Notes: generated by a model from the sequence alone, not told the origin. Shown: positions 27,116 through 36,345, numbered from the stretch's first letter. The stretch is DNA of 64,000 nucleotides from Rhodococcus qingshengii JCM 15477 (GCF_023221595.1 NZ_CP096563.1:2586501-2650500), one strand, 5' to 3'. A program made the numbers and translations.

Positions 27116-28738
27116 ATGAGCACCGATCCCACCGCACGGGTGCGCGAGCTGCTGGACCAGTACGACACCCCGCATGCCAGCGCCGCAGAATTGCTCTGCG
27201 ATCGGCATCCCGCGGATGGCGTTGCATTCACCGTCGTCGAGGCAGACCTTAGCTCGGTGGACCTCACTTACGGTCATCTACGTGAGCAGTCGGCGCGTTT
27301 CGCGGCAGCTCTGGCCGACCTCGGAGTCGAGCCGGGTGACAACGTCGCGACCTTGATGGGTAAGTCTGCGGACCTGGTGGTCGCGCTCCTCGGTATCTGG
27401 CGCCGCGGAGCGGTCCACGTGCCCTTGTTCACGGCGTTCGCTTCGCCGGCCATCGCTTTCCGCTTGACGGCCAGCGGCGCGAAGGTGGTCATTTCCGACG
27501 CCAATCAGCTCGAGAAGCTCGCGCCGGGAGAGGACATCCCCGCCGACGCAGCGTGGCAGGTCATCGTCGCGGGCGGCGCGGCCGGTGACGAGTTGGACTT
27601 CGACGCACTTGTCGCAGCTCAGGATGCCGAAGACCCGAAGGGCGCTGCTCAGGCAGTCGGCGGCAACGCACCGATGGTGCAGTTGTTCACCAGTGGCACC
27701 ACGGGAACACCCAAGGGCGTGCCGGTTCCGGTGCGCGCGCTCGCCTCGTTCCACGCATACCAGGAGTTCGGCCTCGACGTCCGAGAGGACGACGTGTTCT
27801 GGAACGCCGCAGACCCGGGCTGGGCGTACGGGCTGTACTACGCGTTGCTCGGCCCGCTTGCCGCCGGCACGCGAAGCTTGCTGCTGCACGCCGGATTCTC
27901 CGCGCCGCTGACGTGGCAGATCATCGAGAAGTTCGGTGTCACCAATTTTGCCGCCGCTCCGACTGTCTACCGCAGTCTGCGTGCCGACAAGGCTCCCGTT
28001 CCGGAAGGCATCTCGCTGCGCCGCGCTTCCTCGGCCGGTGAGCCCTTGACTCCGGATGTTGTTGCGTGGTCGAAGAACTCGTTGGGCGTCGAGGTCCGTG
28101 ATCACTACGGCCAGACCGAGCACGGCATGTTCATCGTCAACGCCTGGGCCGACGGACTTCGCGACGATGTCCGTCCCGGATCCATGGGCCGTGCGTTGCC
28201 GGGTTGGTCTGCCGCTGTGCTGGAAGACAATTCGGATGACATCGCACCGGCCCGCACTCAGGGCCGCGTGGCGATCGATACTCACAACAGCCCGTTGATG
28301 TGGTTCACCGGGTACGTCGATGCGCCGGAGAAGACGAAGCAGCGATTCAGCGAAGACGGCCGCTGGTACATCACCGGTGATGCGGGAATGACGGACGAGG
28401 ACGGATTCTTCTTCTTCTCCTCGCGCGACGACGACGTCATCATCATGGCGGGCTACCGCATCGGTCCCTTCGACGTCGAGAGCGTGCTGGTCATGCACGA
28501 GCACGTCATCGAGGCCGCCGTGGTGGGCATGCCCGACGAGTTGCGTGGTGAGGTTCTCGAGGCGTTCGTCGTTCTTCGCGAAGGTGTCGACGGTGACGAC
28601 GAACTCGAGAAGGAACTGCAAACCCTGGTGAAGAAGAAGTTTGCAGCGCACGCATACCCACGCACGGTGCACTTTGTTCCGAACCTGCCCAAGACCCCGA
28701 GTGGCAAGGTTCAGCGGTACATCTTGAGGAAGGGATAA
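27116..28738 (+). CDS. AMP-forming acyl-CoA synthetase
   Basis: 540 residues. Adenylating-enzyme motifs: P-loop LFTSGTTGTPKGVPV, ATP-binding DHYGQTEHGM, hinge YITGDAGMTDEDGFFFFSSR, and the acyl-transfer Lys in TPSGKVQRYILRK near the end. Size and motifs fit the medium-chain/acetyl-CoA synthetase (MACS) group. ATG 27116 follows AAGGAGCAAG. Substrate chain length is inferred only. It is divergent from a GAF-LuxR regulator and followed by a strong terminator. Confidence 0.92.
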   Translation: MSTDPTARVRELLDQYDTPHASAAELLCDRHPADGVAFTVVEADLSSVDLTYGHLREQSARFAAALADLGVEPGDNVATLMGKSADLVVALLGIWRRGAVHVPLFTAFASPAIAFRLTASGAKVVISDANQLEKLAPGEDIPADAAWQVIVAGGAAGDELDFDALVAAQDAEDPKGAAQAVGGNAPMVQLFTSGTTGTPKGVPVPVRALASFHAYQEFGLDVREDDVFWNAADPGWAYGLYYALLGPLAAGTRSLLLHAGFSAPLTWQIIEKFGVTNFAAAPTVYRSLRADKAPVPEGISLRRASSAGEPLTPDVVAWSKNSLGVEVRDHYGQTEHGMFIVNAWADGLRDDVRPGSMGRALPGWSAAVLEDNSDDIAPARTQGRVAIDTHNSPLMWFTGYVDAPEKTKQRFSEDGRWYITGDAGMTDEDGFFFFSSRDDDVIIMAGYRIGPFDVESVLVMHEHVIEAAVVGMPDELRGEVLEAFVVLREGVDGDDELEKELQTLVKKKFAAHAYPRTVHFVPNLPKTPSGKVQRYILRKG

Positions 28739-28742
28739 ACCC

Positions 28743-28790
28743 TGCTGTGCGCCTTTATTAACCCCCGGCGGTTAATAAAGGCGCACAGCA
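28743..28790. terminator. Bidirectional terminator
   Basis: Stem TGCTGTGCGCCTTTATTAAC with perfect complement around a short GC loop; AT-rich inside and G/C outside. It separates the acyl-CoA synthetase from the convergent phosphonate operon end. Confidence 0.85.
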
Positions 28791-28793
28791 AGG

Positions 28794-29579
28794 TCAGCGC
28801 CGACGAATTCTGCCGACCACCATGAGGGCGACCAGGGTGACTGCGAGCAGCAGTGTCGTATTTGCTGCGGCAAGAAATACCTGGCCACGGTCGGTGAGTC
28901 CGAAGATGCTGACCGGCAAGGTCTTCCATGTCGCCGGGTAGACCATGACCGTTGCGCCCAGCTCACCCATCGACAGTGCGATGGAAAGCCCGGCGGCCGC
29001 ACCCAACGCTGGGAGCAGCAGCGGTAGCGTTACCCGTGTCAGCACCCGCACCGGGCCGGCGCCGAGTGATTCGGCAGCTTGACGGTAGGCGGGATCGAGC
29101 CGTTCGAGCGCGGCCGATACGGAACTGAAGGCAAAGGCAAGCACCAAAACCGTGTGAGCGAGAATCACGATCCACTTGGTGCCGCCGAGCAGTAGCGGGC
29201 GCTCGTTGAAAGTGATGAGCAGACCCAAGCCGATCGAGACCGACGGAACCGCAATCGGTAAATGGAATACGGCATCGGTGATGCGCCGCAGCCACATCGG
29301 TGCCTCACGCGAGGCCAGCGCGGCCCACGTTCCGACGATCAATGCCAATGCCCCCGCGATGAATGCAGTCTGCAAACTGACGATCAGGCTGGCGAAGTGC
29401 TCATCGGACAGCGCCGTGGAGAAGTTCTTGCCGCCGAGATTCGACGGGAGTGGACCGGTCCACGATCCGGCCAAGGCAGCCGCGACGACGGTGGCGATGG
29501 GCGCGACGAAAACCACCGCGACGACCAGGGTGAAGAATCCGAGTACGAGGGCCCTAGAGCTTCGTGTCCACAGCAGCAC
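28794..29579 (-). CDS. Phosphonate-type ABC transporter permease (PhnV-like)
   Basis: 261 residues, six membrane helices. The inner-membrane EAA loop (RQAAESLGAGPVRVLTRVTLPLLLPAL) contacts the ATPase. Starts at GTG 29579, overlapping the preceding permease gene by 26 bases, so coupled. It is the last gene of the operon FAD oxidoreductase-PhnX-like-binding protein-ATPase-permease-permease. Family members in this arrangement import 2-aminoethylphosphonate (AEP) or close analogues. Confidence 0.87.
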   Translation of the reverse strand: MLLWTRSSRALVLGFFTLVVAVVFVAPIATVVAAALAGSWTGPLPSNLGGKNFSTALSDEHFASLIVSLQTAFIAGALALIVGTWAALASREAPMWLRRITDAVFHLPIAVPSVSIGLGLLITFNERPLLLGGTKWIVILAHTVLVLAFAFSSVSAALERLDPAYRQAAESLGAGPVRVLTRVTLPLLLPALGAAAGLSIALSMGELGATVMVYPATWKTLPVSIFGLTDRGQVFLAAANTTLLLAVTLVALMVVGRIRRR

Positions 29580-30456
29580 GGCTGCCTCCCATCAATCTGT
29601 TGAAGGTGAATCGGTAGAGGCAGTACAGGCCGAGTGAGAGTGCGACCTGGACCGTCGCGATCACTGCCGCGCCGGGCAAGTCGAAGGTGACAATGCCGCG
29701 GGTGTAGATGAGGACCGGCAGAGTTACGACGTCTTTAGCCCCGGTGAAGAGCACGATGCCGAATTCATTCAGCGTCATCAGAAGCACGAGCGATCCACCG
29801 GCCAGGAGGGCCGGCCACGCTTCCGGCATCACCACCTGCCGCAGAACTCGGACGGGTGACGCGCCGAGACTGGCTGCCACGTCGAGTTGTTCACGCGGAA
29901 TCTGGGTGAACGCTGCCAATAGCGGACGCACGACAAAGGGTGTGAAGAAAGTGATTTCGGCCGCGATCACACCGAACGGAGTGTTGAGGAAATTCAGTGG
30001 GCCGCTCGCATCGCCGGTGATGCGGACGATCAAGGCGTTGACGGCGCCGGCTGTCCCGTACAGGAACGTGAACGCCAGCGTGATCAGGAAAGACGGCAGG
30101 GCGAGCACCGTGTCGATCAATCGCCCCACCACCTTGGATCCGGCGAACGGAACGAAGGCAAGCACCAAGGCGAGGAAGGTTCCCAGGATCAGGCAACCCA
30201 GGGTCGACGCCACGGCGATTTGGATGGTCCGCCAGAGCGCGGTTCTGAACAGTTCCGAACCGAGCACCGAAGACCACGTGGACAACCCGGTGCCATCTGC
30301 GGTGCTCAGAGATTCCGTGAGGACACGTGCGGTGGGATAGACAGCAAACACGAGGACAAGAAGCAGTGGTGGCAGCGTCCAGCCGATCCGGCGCCACGCG
30401 ATCGGGTCTTTGTGCTGGGGCGCAGCGGTTTCGGGGCGTTCCAGGGTTGTCGTCAT
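29554..30456 (-). CDS. Phosphonate-type ABC transporter permease (PhnU-like)
   Basis: 300 residues. N-terminal tail then six helices; EAA loop VAASLGASPVRVLRQVVMPEAW. Start ATG 30456 (MTTTLERPETAAP) overlaps the ATPase stop as ATGA. Together with the next permease it forms the channel of the AEP-type importer. The first ~20 residues are cytosolic and hydrophilic. Confidence 0.88.
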   Translation of the reverse strand: MTTTLERPETAAPQHKDPIAWRRIGWTLPPLLLVLVFAVYPTARVLTESLSTADGTGLSTWSSVLGSELFRTALWRTIQIAVASTLGCLILGTFLALVLAFVPFAGSKVVGRLIDTVLALPSFLITLAFTFLYGTAGAVNALIVRITGDASGPLNFLNTPFGVIAAEITFFTPFVVRPLLAAFTQIPREQLDVAASLGASPVRVLRQVVMPEAWPALLAGGSLVLLMTLNEFGIVLFTGAKDVVTLPVLIYTRGIVTFDLPGAAVIATVQVALSLGLYCLYRFTFNRLMGGSRAAVDTKL

Positions 30457-31628
30457 GGGTGGCGATCCGCCGGAACCAGGACACTGCCGTCCGTGGGCAG
30501 GACGACGCCCACTTCGGTGTCGACCGGTCGTTCGTCGTGCCCTGGAACATCCGCGTCGACGCGGACATCGTCGAGGCCACGTACAGCCAGCGTCAGACGC
30601 GTCGTGGAACCGCGCCAGACGCTCGAGACGATGCGCGCCGGGAATGATCCTCGTGCGCCGAGGCCGGTTACGGCTACCGCGTGTGGACGAACACACAGGT
30701 AGGCGTCCATGTCGGACTCCCATTCGATGTGCCCGATCTCGGGCTGCGGGGCGTGAGCAGTGAACGGCGTGCCACCGATCGAGACCAGCGCGGAGGTGCC
30801 GATGACGCGTGTGACGGTGCAGGGCAGCAGGTTGGCACCCCCGAGGAACGCCGCGGTGAAGCTGGACGGCGGACGTTTCCACAAGGCCTCAGCGGTGTCG
30901 ATGTCCGCGAGTCTGGCGTTGCGCATCACTGCGATTCGGTCTGCGAGCGCCAGGGCTTCACTCTGATCGTGCGTCACATAGAGCATGGCTGTGTCAGGTA
31001 GTGCTGCGCGCAGTCTCGCCAGTTCGCCGAGCATGCTCTCGCGAAGTTGAGCATCCAGGGCGGCCAACGGTTCGTCGAGGAGGAGTACTCCAGGGCGAAT
31101 TGCCAACGCTCGGGCAATGGCGATTCGCTGCTGTTGACCGCCGGAAAGTTCACGGGGAAGCCGCTTTCCGTACGCCGACATCCCGACCATGTCGAGGGCT
31201 TCGGCCACGCGAGGGCCGATCTCCGACCGCGGCACGCGATGGGCTCGGAGTCCGAAGGCTACGTTTTCGGATACTCGCATGTGCGGGAAGAGAGCGTACG
31301 ACTGAACGACGACGCCGATACCGCGTTGTGCGGGAGGCAGATTGGTGATGTCTCGGGTGCCGAGCTTGACGGAACCGGACGTGGGGCGGACAAATCCCGC
31401 GAGGGCCTTCAGAGCGGTCGACTTGCCGGATCCACTGGGCCCCAGCAGTGCCACAGTTTCACCCGGCGCCACTCGTAGATTGAAATCGACGAGTGCATGG
31501 GTTGCGGTCTTCCCGCGGCCGTAGGCGACGTTGACGCGATCGAACGTGATGGCCGGAGCAGAATGTTCGATCGCTCCGTGAACACCGACGGTCTCGGGGA
31601 GCGTCCGCCCCAGTCTGGTTCTTGCCAT
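30453..31628 (-). CDS. ABC transporter ATPase (PhnT-like)
   Basis: 391 residues. Walker A GPSGSGKST, Q-loop SYALFPHM, signature LSGGQQQR, Walker B LLLDEPLAALD and His loop THDQSEA, then a C-terminal TOBE-type domain (around residues 290-391). It energises uptake of the phosphonate. Start ATG 31628 follows the binding-protein gene by two bases, so the operon is tight. An upstream in-frame extension to 31709 is rejected. Confidence 0.9.
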   Translation of the reverse strand: MARTRLGRTLPETVGVHGAIEHSAPAITFDRVNVAYGRGKTATHALVDFNLRVAPGETVALLGPSGSGKSTALKALAGFVRPTSGSVKLGTRDITNLPPAQRGIGVVVQSYALFPHMRVSENVAFGLRAHRVPRSEIGPRVAEALDMVGMSAYGKRLPRELSGGQQQRIAIARALAIRPGVLLLDEPLAALDAQLRESMLGELARLRAALPDTAMLYVTHDQSEALALADRIAVMRNARLADIDTAEALWKRPPSSFTAAFLGGANLLPCTVTRVIGTSALVSIGGTPFTAHAPQPEIGHIEWESDMDAYLCVRPHAVAVTGLGARGSFPARIVSSVWRGSTTRLTLAVRGLDDVRVDADVPGHDERPVDTEVGVVLPTDGSVLVPADRHP

Positions 31629-31630
31629 GA

Positions 31631-32680
31631 TCAGCTCCCGGTGGCTTTCTGGTAAGCGGCGATGTCGGCGTCGAGCGAGCTGAGGACGTCGTTCCAGTTC
31701 GGGGTCCACACGTTGACGCCCTGCAGAACTCCGGAAGGCGTGTTCTTGTCGGTGGATTCACCGGCAGCGCTTCGGACGTCCTCGCGGACCGATACGCCGA
31801 GTGCATCGGTGGCGACGGTCTTCTGGGATTCTTCGGAGAGCAGGAACTCCATCAACTTCTTGGCTTGTTCGCTGCTCGGTGCGCTCTTGGCGAGGCCCAT
31901 CACGTAGGGCAGTGCAATGGTGGTGCGAGTGCCGTCGGCTCCAGCGGGGAAGAAGATGTCGAACTTCGATCCGTCGTCGGTGATGGAGGCGAGGTTCATC
32001 TGGACGTCACCGTTGGCGACCAGCAGCTCTCCGTTACTGACCTTGGGCTGGAGCTTTCCGGTGGAAGACGAGGGTCCGACGTTGTTGGCCTGGAGCTTTC
32101 CGAGGTAGTCGAGTGCTCCTTCCTTACCCATCAGGTGCTGGAGCAGCAAGAGCACCGCGGTACCGTCGCCGGCCTGGCCGGGCGTGGAGTACTGCAACTT
32201 GCCCTTGAACTGGTCAGTGAGCAGATCGTCCCAAGATTGTGGGGCGGGTGATGCAGTCGGATTGGCGATGAACGAGAGGTAATTCTCGACGACGGGTACG
32301 TACTTGCCGGCGTCGTCCTTCTCGTCGGTAGGAACGGCGGAGGTGTCGATTCCGCTGGGCTCGAGCAGACCTTGGGCGTCGGCCTTCTGGATGAACGGGG
32401 GCAGCGTGATGATCACGTCTGCCTGTGGGTTGGACTGCTCCTTTTCGACGCGGGAGACGACCTCGCCGGATCCGGCTTCCACGAGGTTGACGGCGATACC
32501 GGTCTGCGCGGTGAAGGCGTCGAATCTTCCCTTGTACCAACCGGACAGGCCGTCGGCGCTGTATACGGTGACGGTCTCGGTGTCTGATCCGGCAGCAGTG
32601 CCGGTGCCACCGCAGGCAGTGGTGAACGAAAGAACGGACACGGCGAGAGCGGCCGCAGCGATGCTCGGGCGTAGACGCAT
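31631..32680 (-). CDS. Phosphonate (2-AEP type) ABC transporter binding lipoprotein (PhnS-like)
   Basis: 349 residues. Lipobox at Cys23 (LSFTTACGG), then a class of extracellular binding fold (TVTVYSADGLSGWYKGRFDA, VISRVEKEQSN, WDDLL). Family homologues are named AEP ABC transporter substrate-binding. It feeds the permeases encoded downstream. A HAD phosphonatase-like gene lies 26 bases upstream in the same operon, supporting the phosphonate role. Confidence 0.88.
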   Translation of the reverse strand: MRLRPSIAAAALAVSVLSFTTACGGTGTAAGSDTETVTVYSADGLSGWYKGRFDAFTAQTGIAVNLVEAGSGEVVSRVEKEQSNPQADVIITLPPFIQKADAQGLLEPSGIDTSAVPTDEKDDAGKYVPVVENYLSFIANPTASPAPQSWDDLLTDQFKGKLQYSTPGQAGDGTAVLLLLQHLMGKEGALDYLGKLQANNVGPSSSTGKLQPKVSNGELLVANGDVQMNLASITDDGSKFDIFFPAGADGTRTTIALPYVMGLAKSAPSSEQAKKLMEFLLSEESQKTVATDALGVSVREDVRSAAGESTDKNTPSGVLQGVNVWTPNWNDVLSSLDADIAAYQKATGS

Positions 32681-32705
32681 GACGATTCCTTTTTCGGAGG
32701 TGAGA

Positions 32706-33383
32706 TCAGGAGTGGGTGAGGAGTTCGGCGAACTCCGTCACGGACGGGACGATGTGGGTGGCTCCGGCGTCGCGAAGCTGTTGCTCGTCGTGTGCGCCGG
32801 TCAGAGTTCCGGCGACGATGGATGCGCCGGAACGAATGCCGCTGAGCACGTCGTTGGACGTGTCGCCGAGTACGGCGATCTGGTGGACGTCGTCGATCGA
32901 AAGTTTGAGCAGGGCAGCCAGAATCAGGTCCGGGTGCGGTCGACCGCGACCGGCCTCGGCGGGGGAGAGGGTGAGATCGGCGAGGGTTTCCCAGCCGAGC
33001 GCGACGAGGAGTTTGTCCTGCGTCGATCGGCTGAACCCGGTGGTCAAGGCAACTTTGATGCCGGCCTCGCGCAAAGTGGTGATGGCTTTCTCGGCGCCGG
33101 GGATCGGCTCGGCCAGGCCCTGGTCGATGAGGGAGTCGTACGTGGTTTCGAAGGCGGCGTTCGCGGCCTGGGCGCGGTCTTCGTCACCGAAGATCGCCCG
33201 GAACACGACGATCTTCGACTGGCCCATCGTGTCGAGGACGTACTGGCGAGCGGCGTCGGCTTCCGGGCCTTCGGCGGGCAGTCCGCCGGCTTCAGCGGCG
33301 GCAGCGAAGGCGCGAAGAACCAGTCCGTCGTCGGCGACGGTGGTGCCGGCCATGTCGAGAACGGCAAGGGTGATCGGAGACAT
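32706..33383 (-). CDS. Phosphonatase-like HAD hydrolase (PhnX-like)
   Basis: 225 residues. The HAD nucleophile is D10 in LDMAGTTV: the second position is Ala (A12), as in phosphonoacetaldehyde hydrolase, not Asp. K57 in the cap (DTMGQSKIV) aligns with the Schiff-base Lys of PhnX (MGLLKI). R in AGRGRPHPDL and GDTSND in motif IV are also present. These fit C-P bond cleavage of phosphonoacetaldehyde or a close analogue. It is shorter than classical PhnX. Operon partner of an FAD oxidoreductase instead of the usual PhnW transaminase. Confidence 0.88.
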   Translation of the reverse strand: MSPITLAVLDMAGTTVADDGLVLRAFAAAAEAGGLPAEGPEADAARQYVLDTMGQSKIVVFRAIFGDEDRAQAANAAFETTYDSLIDQGLAEPIPGAEKAITTLREAGIKVALTTGFSRSTQDKLLVALGWETLADLTLSPAEAGRGRPHPDLILAALLKLSIDDVHQIAVLGDTSNDVLSGIRSGASIVAGTLTGAHDEQQLRDAGATHIVPSVTEFAELLTHS

Positions 33384-33408
33384 GAGAAGTCTTTCTTGTC
33401 GGAGAGAT

Positions 33409-34536
33409 TCAGAGACCGAGCTGGTCGGCGGTTTGTTCCGCCAGTGCCGGGCCGAGCGTCATACCGCGGCCACCGGGGCCGGCAACCACCCAGACGTTGT
33501 CGGCGGCTTGTGCGCGGTGAACAAGTTGTGAGGGGTCGATGCACTGGCTGTAGACGCCCGCCCAACGCTTGACGATTGGCGGAAGATCGCGTCCCAGAAG
33601 TGTTTCCACGACTCCGGACAGATGGCGATAGGGCGCCTCGTCGACATCGAAGTCGAAGGGTTCCTCGTATTCGTGGGTGTCGCCGATGGTCAGCCCGCCG
33701 TGCAAGCGCTGCACGCACAGGAGTTGCATGCGGTGCTCCTCGGCAGTCGGTTCCTGCGGCTGCACTGTACGGAGGTGATCGAGGGCAGATCCGGCGAAAC
33801 CCGGGTAGTAGCGGAAGCTGTCACCGTCAGCGATTGCGGTGGTGAGCTTTTCGCCGAGTGGGGCGCTCTGCATCATCTGCAGGCGCACACGGCGCAACGG
33901 GAGATCGCCGGCGAGATCGCGAGCCAATCCGCCGAGTGTTGCTCCGGGGCAGACGATCACGAGATCGGCGTCGAAGCTGCGACCGTGGTCGTCGCGGATG
34001 TGTGCGCCGGAGGTGGTCGTCGTGATCTCGCGGGCTTCCGTTCCGGCGTGGAAGGTGTAACGGCCAGTGGATTCGAGGTAAGAACGGATGGCGGGGAGCG
34101 CTTGCCGTGACTCGACAGCGGCGTCCAGCGTGCAGTGCAGTCCGCCGAGAAACTTGCCCCGGAGCGCGGGGTTGACGACGCGAACGGCGTCGGGATCCAG
34201 AAGCGCGAACCCTCGGTTGTCGGCGTCCGGCCGAGAGAACGCTTCCTGCGCGACCGCGACCTCCTCCTCGGTGCGCATGAGGGTGATGGAGCCGGCTGGG
34301 CGGTATCCGACGCCGGGGACACGGGCGGCAAGGTCTGCCCACAGTTCGCGCGAGCGCAGCGCAGCTTCGAGTTCGTGCGGGGCTCGCCCGGATACCCAGA
34401 CGAGGCCGAAGTTCCGTACCGTGGCACCGCGGGCTTCGGGCTCACGTTCGAGATGGATGACGTCGTGTCCCCGACGGATTGCCTCGTCGGCGTGCGCCGT
34501 TCCGAGGATCCCTCCGCCCACAATCAAAATTCGCAT
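33409..34536 (-). CDS. FAD-dependent amine oxidoreductase of phosphonate cluster (TIGR03364 type)
   Basis: 375 residues. Rossmann GGGILGTAHADEAIRRGHDV and ADE-rich FAD dinucleotide site, then DAO-like fold with ending VVAGPGGRGMTLGPALAEQ. Such DadA-like enzymes next to PhnX-like hydrolases are proposed to deaminate oxidatively an aminophosphonate (2-AEP, an N-methyl or a hydroxy variant), giving the aldehyde for the hydrolase. The first gene of the operon; PhnF-like operator 17 bases upstream. Confidence 0.87.
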   Translation of the reverse strand: MRILIVGGGILGTAHADEAIRRGHDVIHLEREPEARGATVRNFGLVWVSGRAPHELEAALRSRELWADLAARVPGVGYRPAGSITLMRTEEEVAVAQEAFSRPDADNRGFALLDPDAVRVVNPALRGKFLGGLHCTLDAAVESRQALPAIRSYLESTGRYTFHAGTEAREITTTTSGAHIRDDHGRSFDADLVIVCPGATLGGLARDLAGDLPLRRVRLQMMQSAPLGEKLTTAIADGDSFRYYPGFAGSALDHLRTVQPQEPTAEEHRMQLLCVQRLHGGLTIGDTHEYEEPFDFDVDEAPYRHLSGVVETLLGRDLPPIVKRWAGVYSQCIDPSQLVHRAQAADNVWVVAGPGGRGMTLGPALAEQTADQLGL

Positions 34537-34552
34537 GTAGAGATAGTGACGT

Positions 34553-34566
34553 TTGGTCTAGACCAA
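34553..34566. promoter_or_regulatory. PhnF-type operator 1
   Basis: TTGGTCTAGACCAA, a perfect 14-bp palindrome, 17 bases before the start of the phosphonate operon. It resembles the TGGTATAGACCA repeats bound by PhnF of M. smegmatis. Confidence 0.8.
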
Positions 34567-34599
34567 TAGGGGGAATCGAGACGAACTCCAGGTTAACAA

Positions 34600-34613
34600 T
34601 TGGTATAGACCGA
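34600..34613. promoter_or_regulatory. PhnF-type operator 2
   Basis: TTGGTATAGACCGA matches operator 1 at 12 of 14 positions and lies 47 bases from it, 20 bases before the regulator start. Two sites suggest that the repressor controls both its own gene and the operon. Confidence 0.78.
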
Positions 34614-34632
34614 ATTCTTGTACGCTTGCGCC

Positions 34633-35376
34633 ATGAATCAGCAGACGTCCACCGGGCCGGGGACCTCGAGCGTCGTGATCGAACCGGAGTTGAAGTACTA
34701 CCGGGTGCGCACCGAGATCGAGACCATTCTCAGTGGGCTCGAGGAGGGCGACGCAGTCCCGTCCGAGCGGGAATTGGCGGCGCGGTTCACAGTCGCTCGC
34801 GAGACGGTCCGTCAAGCGCTTCGTGATCTTCTTGTCGAAGGGCGAATCGAGCGGCGGGGGCGGGGCACTGTCGTCGCGAGTCCGAAGTTGGTTCAGCCGC
34901 TATCGATTCGTTCCTATACCGAAGGTGCTCTGAGCGCTGGGCGAGTACCCAGTCGTAAGGTTGTGACCTTCGAACGAATGTCGGCCGACGACGGTCTCGC
35001 CACGGAATTGGGTATCGAACCAGGTGACAGCGTCGTTCATCTCGAGCGTGTTCTCTTCGCCGACGGAGAGAAGATCGGACTCGAATCAACGTTCCTGCCG
35101 GACAGCAGGTTCGGTGAGATGCTCGACGCTTTCGATGCGACGACGTCGCTGTACGCGGCTATCCGTTCCATCGGCGTGGTCTTTGCCTCCGCAACCGAAC
35201 GGATCGAGACGGTGCTCGCTTCACCGCGGGAGGCAACCCTCGTCGAGTCCACCACCTCGATGCCGATGCTTCTATTGCACCGGACGTCTGTCGACCCGGA
35301 CGGTGTGCCGATCGAGCGCGTTCGTTCGCTCTACCGCGGCGACCGTATTGCCTTCTTGACGACTCTTCGCGAGTAG
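34633..35376 (+). CDS. phnF: GntR/HutC family repressor of phosphonate operon (PhnF-like)
   Basis: 247 residues. N-terminal winged helix (PSERELAARFTVARETVRQA, LRDLLVEGRIERRGRGT) and C-terminal UTRA ligand domain (SIRSYTEGALSAGR, VVHLERVLFADGEKIGLEST). It is divergent from the phosphonate operon with two operators in the 97-base spacer. Start ATG 34633 (MNQQTSTGP) is chosen; the upstream frame runs through the operator. Probable ligand is the aminophosphonate or its product, as in PhnF (phosphate response) and AEP regulators. Confidence 0.88.
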   Translation: MNQQTSTGPGTSSVVIEPELKYYRVRTEIETILSGLEEGDAVPSERELAARFTVARETVRQALRDLLVEGRIERRGRGTVVASPKLVQPLSIRSYTEGALSAGRVPSRKVVTFERMSADDGLATELGIEPGDSVVHLERVLFADGEKIGLESTFLPDSRFGEMLDAFDATTSLYAAIRSIGVVFASATERIETVLASPREATLVESTTSMPMLLLHRTSVDPDGVPIERVRSLYRGDRIAFLTTLRE

Positions 35377-35478
35377 GAGGGGCGTCGAGGGGGTCTGCTG
35401 TTACCGGGAACGATAGGCACTCCCAGGCCCGTGGAATCTGTTCTGTACTGGACTCCATCAAACGGGAGGACAGTGAAC

Positions 35479-36330
35479 ATGGGTGACAAGAAGGTCTGGT
35501 TCGTAACCGGCGCAGGCCGGGGGATGGGAGTCGATATTGCTCAGGCGGCTCTTGCCGCCGGGCACGCGGTGGTGGCAACGGGGCGTGATGCGGACCGTGT
35601 TTCTGCAGCGATCGGTGCGCATGACGACCTGTTGGTGATTGCCTTGGACATCACCGACGATCAAGCCGCATATGCTGCGGTGGACACGGCAGTTGCACGA
35701 TTTGGTGGAATCGATGTACTGGTGAACAACGCCGGAAACTTCTACGCCGGGTTCTTCGAGGTTGTCAGTCCGGCGCAACTTCGCGCTCAGATGGAGACCA
35801 ACTTTTTCGGGCCGATCAATGTGACACGGGCGGTGTTGCCGGTAATGCGTAGGCAACGGAGTGGACGTGTCGTGACTGTCAGCTCGCTTGCGGGCCTGGT
35901 TGGTCAGGAGTTTTGCGCAGCCTACGCGGCGTCGAAGTTTGCGCTGGAGGGTTGGATGGAATCATTGCAATTCGATGTCGAACCGTACGGAATCGGGACG
36001 ATGATCGTGGAGCCGGGATTCTTCCGGACCGAACTGCTTGTCGAGGGTGCGTCGTCGGTCTGGCCGGAATTGTCGATAGACGATTACGACGCTCGGACCG
36101 GCGAGACCGTCGAAGCGTGGAAGAGTATGAACGGTGCCCAGGGCGGGGATCCGGTGAAACTTGCCGCGGCACTTGTGGCACTTGTCGATTCGCCGCTACC
36201 CCCACGTCGTTGGGTCGCCGGTGCCGATGCAGTGTCCGTGGTTGAGCAGAAAGCCCACCAACTACTCGATCAAGTTGAAGCCCATCGCGGTTTGTCCTCG
36301 TCGCTTGCCCACGTGGACGTGACGACCTGA
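35479..36330 (+). CDS. Short-chain dehydrogenase/reductase
   Basis: 283 residues. Classical SDR signatures: TGAGRGMG coenzyme loop, NNAG, catalytic Ser (VTVSSLAG) and YAASK. Residues TGRDADRV suggest NADP preference (Arg after the second strand). Extended C-terminus (about 190-283). ATG 35479 is preceded by GGGAGGACAGTGAAC; GTG 35473 is another option. Substrate is unknown; flanked by the phosphonate regulator and a TetX-like monooxygenase but on separate transcripts. Confidence 0.9.
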   Translation: MGDKKVWFVTGAGRGMGVDIAQAALAAGHAVVATGRDADRVSAAIGAHDDLLVIALDITDDQAAYAAVDTAVARFGGIDVLVNNAGNFYAGFFEVVSPAQLRAQMETNFFGPINVTRAVLPVMRRQRSGRVVTVSSLAGLVGQEFCAAYAASKFALEGWMESLQFDVEPYGIGTMIVEPGFFRTELLVEGASSVWPELSIDDYDARTGETVEAWKSMNGAQGGDPVKLAAALVALVDSPLPPRRWVAGADAVSVVEQKAHQLLDQVEAHRGLSSSLAHVDVTT

Positions 36331-36345
36331 TCCGAGTTTGTCAGG

